7,355 bases of DNA, from positions 1-7,355 of the forward strand of contig JAFGOZ010000025.1 of the NCBI GenBank assembly GCA_016926235.1, written 5' to 3'. The DNA is from Bacteroidales bacterium. Its GTDB lineage: Bacteria > Bacteroidota > Bacteroidia > Bacteroidales > UBA10428. The translations under genes and the position numbers were made by a program. The notes below the pieces were generated by a model. It made no database searches. It was not told the origin of the DNA and was given only the letters and a program-made list of their open reading frames with translations. Below are positions 1 to 6,172 of the stretch, in pieces. The first letter of the stretch is position 1. Every line of letters starts with the position of its first letter.

Positions 1-2946
1 ACTGTTGCCCATAATGTTTATGGCTTCCTGGCAGTTTTTAAAAATATTGTAATATACTTGGTTATCCGTTGCCGAGGAATAAACACCCTCGCCATGGCTC
101 GAAATGCTGTTATAACGCACGACAAGGGTATTGCCATTGGCTACCTTTACGGCATTCACATTGGCATTAAGCTGGCAGTATTCCACAATGATGCTGTCGC
201 CTGCGTTCCCCAGGAAGTATATGCTACTCACTGCATTTGGTGCTTGAAGATTCAGTTCACGGACAGTAATGCCTGCCTTTTCGAACCCGCTGATCAGGTA
301 AGTGTTGGTATTACTGTTGATCACGGGAAGATCACCTTCGCCATAAGCGCCGAGCGTGACCATATTGGCTCCGATCAAGATCTTATCGGCTGAGGTGGTG
401 GTTCCCCGCTTCTGGAGGTAAGTAAAACCGGTCTTCCAGACAACATCGCTCCATGCATCGAACGGATGATCATGAGAACCATTGGCCAGTGGATCGTTGG
501 TGTTTTCCGGGTCGATATATACCCTATTGGATGCACCTGTGAGTTTTATGGTGACGGTGGCATTTGTACTGGCAGGATTGGGGGCATTGTCGGTAACACT
601 TACCGTTAAGAGAAAGACAAGTGTGCCCGGTCCGAAAATATTGTTAGTGGTGAGGCTGAGTATGCCGGTCTGACTGTTTATAGAAAACAAACCATGCTGA
701 TTACCTGAAATGATAGCAAAAGATAACTTGTGACCATCAGGATCACTGGCCGATACCGTGCCAAGGATATTGTCCTTGAGTGATTGTTCGGTGATGTTAA
801 ACTGTTGGGTTACCATTACAGGTCTACTATTTGCTGGATCAACTGGTTCAGTGATCACGGGCGTTTCAGCTACTTCCTGGGGCGTGATGACGGTAAGCAG
901 TTCTGACCAGGCAGAGGAACCCTCGTCATTGAATGCCCTGATACGGTACTGGTAAGTCGTGTTTTCGGTAAGACCATTATCTGCAAGGTTAACAGCATTG
1001 TTTCCCATAGCAAATGTTTTCCGGGTATCATCAGTGGTATTGATGCGTTCAATCTCAAATCCGTTTTCGTTTTGGGCATTATCACTCCAGCCAATAGTGG
1101 CTGATGCATGATCGGATTGTATAACATGCAGATTGGAGGGAGCATTTGGAATTTGGGCAATGGTTTGCGTGGGTACATAATTGGCATAGATGGAATAGAT
1201 AGTTGCGCTGACCGTACTTGATCCAAATGCCTGGGGCAATCCAGCTGCAAAGGTTTCTTCCGAGTGTGCCCTGCCAAGTTCACCGCTGGTATAGTGCAGC
1301 GAAATCGCATTTTCAAAAACCCAGGCCAGCCAAATGGTACTGCCTTTGCTTACTTCTACAGGTGTCGTAAGTTTGAATGTCTGCCATCCGGCGGATGTAT
1401 TGACCGGTGTTGGACTGGTTGTCGCGATTCTTTGACCGGGCAAGGTTTCAGAGGTGTTATATATCCCCAGCAGCGCATTGCCAGCGCCTCCGTCGTGGTA
1501 TACTGTAATGCTTGATATAGTACCAGATTCAAACATGGTAACCGGTAGGGCTCTGCGATTGATGACCCCGATTGCATTTGCAAAGATTTCAGTAAAGCCT
1601 ACTTTTTCTGCATTGTTTATCAATACGGGAGATGTTACCTGATTTAATGTTGCATAGGATGAAGAATCTGTTGCATTAAAGGCTTTTATTCTGTAATAAT
1701 ACAGTCTTTCTGGATCGAGTCCGGTATCTGTATAAGAATTCGAATTGGCGGCAACTGTGGCTATTGGCACAAAATCACCATTTGGGACCATGGTGCGTTC
1801 TATTTGAAAGCCTTGCTCATCACTTGATTTATATTCCCAGTTAAGTGTAATTGTTGAGGTTGATTGTGATGTGGATTTAAATTCTGTTGGTTCTGTAAGA
1901 TTAGTATGATTTTCAGAGAAAGTTCGCCATATATTTATAGTTCTGTCAAAGGGACTGAGTTCATTATTCCTGGGAACATCCATGTTATCTTTAAATGTAT
2001 ATGCAATAACATTGTCAATTCTTATCCATTCTTCAATAGGGTTTCTCCAGGAATCACCATCTCCGCCAAAGAATGCTGTCATGTTTATAATATCAATACC
2101 CAGCTTGGCTGTATGTCTGAAAAGCATTTTGGAAACCTGTATAACTAATTTTCCATCGAAGTAACCTTCGAGAATTCCGTCGTAATTACCTTCTCCTTCC
2201 TGTTTTAAAGAGTTTAAGGACATACGAATGGTAATGTTATGCCACTTTCCCGGTGTGCATAAATTTGTGATACCATCTCCAGCCCCAACTTTAAAAATAG
2301 CAGGGCTAAAGGCTTCTGAAGAATAATTCTTACCCCAGAATATAGTCTCTCCATATCTGGTTATGTTGGAACCAGGAAAATAAGTATAAAAGGCAATTAG
2401 CCCTTCTTGTTTAAACATCATTCCTCCTGAGAAACCATCATACCCCGATGGCCTTACAAATCCATCATTGGTTGCAAGATCTCCGCCTCTTATTGAGGGC
2501 AGTTTGCCTCCAAGCTGGTACTGAAAACCGGGCATAAACAAGATATCATATGAAAAGTACAATTCATCTTGTTTAGGAATTATTGTCCACCATTGTGTAC
2601 CACCTTCTGACGGACCTACTGAGTTTGCTGGAAAATTTAATTGCATGGTCTTGGTAGGATTATCCTCATCAGCTGTTTTTTGAACGATAGTGTTGCCATA
2701 TTGACGATCACACCATTCAGGAGAGAGAAAATCCCTTTGCCACTCTTTATAAACATATGTGCCGAGGGTGTTATTCTCAAAATCATGTTTAAAAATAACA
2801 TTCAGGTCGTCCAGGCTATTTTGGCCGAAAGAATTCGAAACCCAGATTGAGAAGAGCATTGTTGCTAAAAATAGTGGCTTTGCGAATTTTACTAATCCAA
2901 CAAAAAACAGCACTAATCCCCCTTTTAATAATTTCCCCATTTCCAT
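1..2946 (-). CDS. Secreted multidomain polysaccharide lyase-like protein (PL14-like, FN3, CBM-like, FN3, cadherin, beta-helix), 3' end outside window
   Basis: The minus-strand frame is open from ATG at 2946 to base 1 (982 codons, no stop), so the C-terminus is missing. A second in-frame ATG lies at 2940. Residues 1-41 look like a long signal peptide with two hydrophobic stretches (about 9-19 and 25-36), probably cleaved near SFG/Q at 39-42. Residues about 46-320 resemble polysaccharide lyase family 14: GGKLP at 146-150, YDGFSGGMMFK at 169-179, an LFRHT strand around R277, and FFGGDGDSW at 292-300. Then come FN3 (about 350-437, with GFQIER and YYYRIKAFN), a beta-sandwich of a carbohydrate-binding type common in Bacteroidota exoproteins (about 445-590, with NRRALP, GWQTFKL and IWLAWVF), a second FN3 (about 600-690, GFEIER, YQYRIRAFN), a cadherin-like repeat (about 707-800, DPDG at 735-738, VTDN at 784-787), and a right-handed beta-helix from about 808 (VYIDPEN) to the edge. 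Cleavage or binding of a surface polysaccharide is inferred. A type IX secretion tail would lie outside the window and cannot be checked. Base composition changes inside the gene near 1450-1620. Confidence 0.9.
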   Translation of the reverse strand, partial: MEMGKLLKGGLVLFFVGLVKFAKPLFLATMLFSIWVSNSFGQNSLDDLNVIFKHDFENNTLGTYVYKEWQRDFLSPEWCDRQYGNTIVQKTADEDNPTKTMQLNFPANSVGPSEGGTQWWTIIPKQDELYFSYDILFMPGFQYQLGGKLPSIRGGDLATNDGFVRPSGYDGFSGGMMFKQEGLIAFYTYFPGSNITRYGETIFWGKNYSSEAFSPAIFKVGAGDGITNLCTPGKWHNITIRMSLNSLKQEGEGNYDGILEGYFDGKLVIQVSKMLFRHTAKLGIDIINMTAFFGGDGDSWRNPIEEWIRIDNVIAYTFKDNMDVPRNNELSPFDRTINIWRTFSENHTNLTEPTEFKSTSQSTSTITLNWEYKSSDEQGFQIERTMVPNGDFVPIATVAANSNSYTDTGLDPERLYYYRIKAFNATDSSSYATLNQVTSPVLINNAEKVGFTEIFANAIGVINRRALPVTMFESGTISSITVYHDGGAGNALLGIYNTSETLPGQRIATTSPTPVNTSAGWQTFKLTTPVEVSKGSTIWLAWVFENAISLHYTSGELGRAHSEETFAAGLPQAFGSSTVSATIYSIYANYVPTQTIAQIPNAPSNLHVIQSDHASATIGWSDNAQNENGFEIERINTTDDTRKTFAMGNNAVNLADNGLTENTTYQYRIRAFNDEGSSAWSELLTVITPQEVAETPVITEPVDPANSRPVMVTQQFNITEQSLKDNILGTVSASDPDGHKLSFAIISGNQHGLFSINSQTGILSLTTNNIFGPGTLVFLLTVSVTDNAPNPASTNATVTIKLTGASNRVYIDPENTNDPLANGSHDHPFDAWSDVVWKTGFTYLQKRGTTTSADKILIGANMVTLGAYGEGDLPVINSNTNTYLISGFEKAGITVRELNLQAPNAVSSIYFLGNAGDSIIVEYCQLNANVNAVKVANGNTLVVRYNSISSHGEGVYSSATDNQVYYNIFKNCQEAINIMGNS

Positions 2947-3011
2947 TACTTTAACAATTAAAATTTGACGAATGATTAAAAATATTTGATTAATATACGT
3001 TTTTCATTGAC

Positions 3012-3038
3012 GAAAGTTATGTTTTTTCCCGCAAACAA
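3012..3038 (-). promoter_or_regulatory. Candidate promoter for the secreted-protein gene
   Basis: Read on the minus strand, TTGTTTG (ending at 3038) is followed after a spacer by TAACTTTC (3019-3012). This approximates the Bacteroidota promoter pattern TTTG...TAnnTTTG with one mismatch in the -7 element. If the upstream TTG is taken as the -33 element the spacer is 16 nt, which is slightly short. Transcription would start around 3005, giving a leader of about 60 nt before the ATG at 2946. In such AT-rich DNA this match is weak. Confidence 0.3.
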
Positions 3039-3172
3039 TTTTTGTGCCAATTATTCATTTTGGTACATTAATTTTTTATTTTTGTCACTACAAGCTATAA
3101 TTCAATTCAATAGCTCTACAAAACGTTTGCCCCTAAAAGTAATGCATAGGAAATTTTTTCTTGAAATAGGAA

Positions 3173-3271
3173 GAAATGATTTCCATAAAAAGATGACTGT
3201 TGAATCATCCCAGTGACCCATTCATTTAATAATTTTGATCAAATGATTTCTTTTATTGATAGATGACCCAT
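3173..3271. repeat. Cluster of short direct and inverted repeats, operator-like
   Basis: AAATGATTTC occurs at 3174-3183 and again at 3241-3250. TGACCCAT occurs at 3214-3221 and at 3264-3271. AGATGAC occurs at 3191-3197 and 3261-3267. The same order in both copies suggests two degenerate copies of one unit, the first longer by an insert. Inverted elements overlap them: GAAATGATTTC (3173-3183), GATGA/TCATC (3192-3196 and 3205-3209) and TTTGATCAAA (3234-3243). The cluster ends about 30 bases upstream of the rightward -7 element, where activator or repressor sites would be expected. The binding protein is unknown. Confidence 0.45.
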
Positions 3272-3280
3272 ACAAAAGGG

Positions 3281-3309
3281 TTTTACTTTTGCTTTACTTG
3301 TTATCTTTG
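3281..3309 (+). promoter_or_regulatory. Probable Bacteroidota-type promoter of the glycan operon
   Basis: TATCTTTG at 3302-3309 matches the Bacteroidota -7 consensus TAnnTTTG exactly. A degenerate -33 element, TTTT at 3281-3284, lies 17 nt upstream. A proper TTTG at 3288-3291 is too close (10 nt). Transcription would begin near 3315 and leave about 170 nt of leader before the ATG at 3485. The exact -7 match is the main support, and the -33 element is poor, which would fit an activated promoter. Confidence 0.5.
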
Positions 3310-3434
3310 AGGCTTAGAAAATATTTTAGCTAAACATCTTAAATTTAGGCCATGTAGGATAACAATTCAGCATTAAGCTTCGTACTTATCTAATATTATG
3401 AAAGAAGGATAATACTTTGGTAAGATTTAAAAAG

Positions 3435-3447
3435 AAATACACTTAAT
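3435..3447 (+). repeat. 13-bp direct repeat, copy 1 (upstream of the oxidoreductase gene)
   Basis: AAATACACTTAAT here is identical to 4497-4509. The two copies bracket the oxidoreductase gene and nothing else. Copy 1 lies 37 bases before that gene's start, inside the presumed leader. An exact 13-mer can arise by chance in AT-rich DNA of this length, so only its position makes it notable. Confidence 0.6.
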
Positions 3448-3484
3448 CAAGGATTTATTAATACAAAACCATCAGCTAAACAAT

Positions 3485-4495
3485 ATGATTAGAACCGGCA
3501 TTATTGGCTTGGGAAAGATGGGCCTTTCTCACGCCTCAATTATAAACGCACACCCTGATTTGGACCTCGTTGCAGTTTGCGATACTTCCGCACTGATATT
3601 GGAAGCTTTGAAAAAGTATGGTTCTTACAGTATTTACACCGATTATATAAAAATGATCAGTGAAAACAAGTTGGATGCATTATTTGTCGCTACGCCTACA
3701 AAATATCATGCGGATATGGTGATTTATGCATTGGAACACAATATTCATGTCTTTTGTGAAAAGCCTTTTAGTCTTACAGTTGAACAGGGCCAGAAAATGG
3801 TTGACCTGGCTGTTGAGCGAAACCTTGTGAACCAGGTAGGCTATCACAACCGCTTTATAGGCACCTTCAATTATCTTAGGAAGATAGTTATGAATGGAGC
3901 CTTAGGGCAGATTTATCATTTTCTTGGTGAGGCTTATGGTCCTGTTGTTGTCAAAAGGAAGGAAGGAACATGGAGGTCGAATAGTTCAGAAGGAGGTGGA
4001 TGCCTTCTTGATTATGCATCGCATGTAATTAATCTTGTTGAATTTGTTCTTGGTGATATCAAAGATGTCTCTGGCGTAATGCTCAAAAAAGTATTTTCTA
4101 TGGGAGTGGAAGATGCCGTATATACCGGATTGCATCTGGAAAGTGGTTTGAGTGGGATGTTGCATGTTAATTGGAGTGATGAGACCTACCGGAAAATGTC
4201 TACTCAACTTACTGTATTGGGCACTGAAGGTAAGGTAATTACGGATGCTCAGGAGATGAAAATTTTCCTGAAAAATGAAAATAAGGATTTGGGGCTCGAA
4301 AAAGGTTGGAATATGCGCTATATAACCGATCTTACTGACCCTGTCACTTTTAATCTCAGAGGAGAAGAGTATTCAGAACAGGTTGATTATTTTGCCAAAC
4401 GAGTAAAAACCAATGACTGCAATAATATTAATTCATTTGCCTCAGCGCTTAGTACAGATAAGATAATTGAGTTAATCAAGAATAAAGTCAGCTAA
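3485..4495 (+). CDS. Gfo/Idh/MocA-family NAD(P)-dependent sugar oxidoreductase
   Basis: This 336-residue protein has the usual length and layout of the family. An N-terminal Rossmann fold (about 1-120) carries the dinucleotide loop GLGKMG at 8-13 and VAVCD at 29-33. The hallmark EKP motif is at 92-94 (CEKPF), with K93 expected to be the conserved catalytic or substrate-binding lysine. The C-terminal alpha/beta sheet domain begins near GYHNRF (119-124) and contains GGGCLLDYASH with D176 and H180, the paired residues of the active site. The C-terminal helix (SFASALSTDKIIELI) is also typical. Members oxidise or reduce hydroxyl groups of sugars, cyclitols or sugar nucleotides, for example in making UDP-2,3-diamino uronic acids (the WlbA type). 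The substrate here cannot be read from the sequence. It is the first gene of the operon, and no Shine-Dalgarno sequence precedes the ATG. By context it probably makes or modifies a sugar for the surface polysaccharide. Confidence 0.95.
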   Translation: MIRTGIIGLGKMGLSHASIINAHPDLDLVAVCDTSALILEALKKYGSYSIYTDYIKMISENKLDALFVATPTKYHADMVIYALEHNIHVFCEKPFSLTVEQGQKMVDLAVERNLVNQVGYHNRFIGTFNYLRKIVMNGALGQIYHFLGEAYGPVVVKRKEGTWRSNSSEGGGCLLDYASHVINLVEFVLGDIKDVSGVMLKKVFSMGVEDAVYTGLHLESGLSGMLHVNWSDETYRKMSTQLTVLGTEGKVITDAQEMKIFLKNENKDLGLEKGWNMRYITDLTDPVTFNLRGEEYSEQVDYFAKRVKTNDCNNINSFASALSTDKIIELIKNKVS

Positions 4496-4496
4496 A

Positions 4497-4509
4497 AAAT
4501 ACACTTAAT
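4497..4509 (+). repeat. 13-bp direct repeat, copy 2 (abuts the next start codon)
   Basis: This is an exact copy of 3435-3447. It begins just after the oxidoreductase stop codon and ends at the base before the ATG at 4510. It is directly preceded by TCAGCTAAA, which also occurs just before the oxidoreductase start (3472-3480). The two translation starts therefore share two sequence blocks in opposite order. Confidence 0.6.
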
Positions 4510-5379
4510 ATGGATCGGATACTATTTGGTGACAATCAATTCTTTGCAGTTAATCATCTCTCGGATGAGAAAGCAAGAGCTCAATCCATTCAATTCAGAA
4601 AAAACGAAGCGATAATTAAAGTCCTTGATACTGCTATTGAATTGGGTATCAAAACTTTTATGTGCACTACACATGATAGGATTGCTCATATTTGTGATCA
4701 TATTAGAGCAAATTCTGAAAAATATAAAGATTTTAAAATTTTTCCATGTATGCCTTATGCCCATAAGTATGCCAATGCAGTAACCGAACTGGGTATTTTG
4801 GGCGCCCTAAGGGAATATCTGCCAGGTAATATTTTCAGTACCATGGCGAAAGGTGGCCTGGCCTATGCCAGGAAAGATTACATTGCCATGATGGAATTAT
4901 TGATAGATGCCGAAATGAAAATGTTCAAAGGTATTGATACCCCTGTTATTTTTATTCAGAATGTATTAACCGACCTGATCCTGGGTTTAGGCATGAAAGA
5001 TATATTTAAAGCCTACCATGAATACATAATTAAGAAGTTCAATGCAGAGCCTGGTTACATTACTATGAATTTGCCATTATTATTAAACGTTTTAGAAGAG
5101 GTCGGGATTAAAAATCCTATTATTTGCAGTTCCATAAATAAAATAGGGTTCAGAATGGCTGGCGGAACAGATATCTATGAAAAAACTATCCGAGAACGAA
5201 AATTTAGACCCATAGCTATGCAGGTTTTGGCGGCAGGGGCTTTACCACCTGAGCAGGCATTTGAATATGCCTGCAAACAAAAAAATATCGAATCAATCCT
5301 TTTCGGTTCATCTTCAAGAGAGCACATTAAGTCCTCTATTGACATCATTAAAAAGTACAGTCAAAACAGTTCATCTTAA
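4510..5379 (+). CDS. Conserved TIM-barrel protein of unknown function, aldo/keto reductase-like
   Basis: This 289-residue soluble protein has no signal peptide or membrane segment. It reads as an alternating beta/alpha barrel: a first strand with ILFGDNQFF (4-12), then VNHLSDEKAR (14-23), strand KTFMCTTHDRI (48-58), strand FKIFPCMPYAHKYANA (75-90), TPVIFIQN (144-151), GYITMNLP (182-189), PIICSSINKIGFRMAGG (203-219), FRPIAMQVLAAGALPPEQA (232-250) and ESILFGSSSREHI (261-273). The last two segments resemble the end of aldo/keto reductase barrels, where a late Gly-rich or Ser-rich loop binds cofactor phosphate, but I do not see a convincing Asp-Tyr-Lys-His catalytic set. Candidate conserved polar residues are D8, N9, H16, H55, D56 and H85. 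From memory, similar proteins occur in exopolysaccharide clusters as unnamed proteins. It sits 14 bases after the oxidoreductase and 5 before the GT26 gene, so a role in preparing the sugar donor or acceptor is likely but unproven. Confidence 0.85.
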   Translation: MDRILFGDNQFFAVNHLSDEKARAQSIQFRKNEAIIKVLDTAIELGIKTFMCTTHDRIAHICDHIRANSEKYKDFKIFPCMPYAHKYANAVTELGILGALREYLPGNIFSTMAKGGLAYARKDYIAMMELLIDAEMKMFKGIDTPVIFIQNVLTDLILGLGMKDIFKAYHEYIIKKFNAEPGYITMNLPLLLNVLEEVGIKNPIICSSINKIGFRMAGGTDIYEKTIRERKFRPIAMQVLAAGALPPEQAFEYACKQKNIESILFGSSSREHIKSSIDIIKKYSQNSSS

Positions 5380-5384
5380 CGATT

Positions 5385-6161
5385 ATGGATACAATTAATA
5401 TATGGGATATAAAAATCAATCCCTTGAGTAAATCTGAAATTGTGAACATAATTGATGAACATATCTCAAGGGATGAAGGCACTTTTCACTTGACAGGTGT
5501 TAATCCTGAAACAATAGTGCAGGCGCAAGAACTACACGGTCTAAAAAACGCAATAAACGCATCGAATATGGTTAATATCGACAATATGTTGGTTGTAACT
5601 ACATTAAGATTGCTAAAGTATAAAGTGCCTGAAAGGGCTGCTTGCCCTGATATTTTTGATCGATTATTGGATTTAGCCAACCGTAAGAATTATAGTGTAT
5701 TCTTTTTGGGAGCTAAGGAGGAAATTCTTCAACTTATGATTAAGAAGTTGAACGCAAAATATCCCAAGCTTAACATTGTTGGGATACGAAACGGATACTT
5801 TAATAGCATTGAAGAATTATCTATAGTTAAGACAATCGGGAATCTAAAACCTGACATGTTGTTTATTGCCCTTCCTACACCCCAAAAGGAACTCTTTATC
5901 AATAATTATAAAAACAGTTTGAATGTCCGGTTTGCATTTGGCGTTGGGGGAGCATTTGACTGTATTGCAGAGAAAGTTAAACGCGCACCTGAATGGATGC
6001 GAAATATTGGCCTTGAGGGCTTTCACAGAGCAATTCAGGACCCGTTAAATTATGGTAAAAGGTACGTGAAGTTCTATCTTCCATTTTTAAAATTGTTTTT
6101 TAAAGAGTTGTTTCGTAAAAAGGTTGTTATACAAAACAGTACCGTTAAAGGTTCTAAATAA
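5385..6161 (+). CDS. WecG/TagA/CpsF family glycosyltransferase (GT26)
   Basis: At 258 residues this is full length for the family, which transfers an N-acetylhexosamine-type sugar (such as ManNAc or ManNAcA) from a UDP donor to an undecaprenyl-diphosphate-linked acceptor on the inner face of the cytoplasmic membrane. T37 in HLTGVNPET and D66 in NIDN align with the Thr and catalytic-base Asp described for TagA. FFLGA (106-110) and ALPTPQKELF (162-171) are family core motifs. FGVGGAFD (185-192), RAPEWM (200-205), GLEGFHR (209-215) and the following DPLNYGKRY form the conserved C-terminal block. The basic, aromatic tail (about 226-248, FYLPFLKLFFKELFRKK) fits the membrane-binding appendage of the family. 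One oddity is Asn (N67) after the catalytic Asp, where many members have Gly. Donor and acceptor cannot be deduced. It starts 5 bases after the preceding stop codon, so the two are probably translationally linked. Confidence 0.95.
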   Translation: MDTINIWDIKINPLSKSEIVNIIDEHISRDEGTFHLTGVNPETIVQAQELHGLKNAINASNMVNIDNMLVVTTLRLLKYKVPERAACPDIFDRLLDLANRKNYSVFFLGAKEEILQLMIKKLNAKYPKLNIVGIRNGYFNSIEELSIVKTIGNLKPDMLFIALPTPQKELFINNYKNSLNVRFAFGVGGAFDCIAEKVKRAPEWMRNIGLEGFHRAIQDPLNYGKRYVKFYLPFLKLFFKELFRKKVVIQNSTVKGSK

Positions 6162-6172
6162 TTATTTCCAAA

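Larger units (their letters stand above)
2947..3484. other. Divergent intergenic region with promoters and repeat cluster
   Basis: These 538 bases separate the leftward secreted-protein gene from the rightward glycan operon. The region is strongly AT-rich. Short open frames cross it, but they show no recognisable protein, so I do not call a gene. It contains a candidate leftward promoter (3012-3038), a repeat cluster (3173-3271), a better rightward promoter (3281-3309) and a presumed leader of about 170 nt (from about 3315). The 10-bp palindromes TTTGATCAAA (3234-3243) and TTTAGCTAAA (3325-3334) are also present. I see no tRNA, strong terminator hairpin, known riboswitch or long inverted repeat of the kind that flanks invertible capsule promoters. 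Confidence 0.7.

Noticed and set aside
58..955. Short plus-strand open frames opposite the large minus-strand gene
   Set aside because: Their translations show no recognisable domain, while the minus strand reads as continuous FN3, cadherin and beta-helix sequence across the same bases.
870..1583. Minus-strand frames of 148 and 75 residues within the secreted-protein gene
   Set aside because: They are out of frame with the recognised domains and have low-complexity, Pro-rich and Met-rich translations, so they are shadows of the main frame.
2986..3216. A 76-codon plus-strand frame in the intergenic region
   Set aside because: It has no recognisable family, no start signal and an amino-acid content expected from AT-rich non-coding DNA, and it overlaps the likely promoters.
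3266..3285. Possible terminator: ACCC, 8-base loop, GGGT followed by T-rich sequence
   Set aside because: The stem is only four pairs, and it sits upstream of a promoter between divergent genes where no transcript should end. It overlaps one of the repeat copies instead.
3414..3421. Second -7-like element, ATACTTTG, close to the first gene
   Set aside because: It does not match TAnnTTTG at the TA positions and has no good -33 element, unlike the exact match at 3302-3309.
2947..3484. Invertible (phase-variable) promoter as in Bacteroides capsule loci
   Set aside because: I found only short palindromes and direct repeats, not a pair of long inverted repeats flanking a promoter, and there is no invertase gene in the window.
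3986..6026. Minus-strand frames within the operon genes
   Set aside because: They lie entirely opposite well-recognised coding sequences and have no domain similarity of their own.
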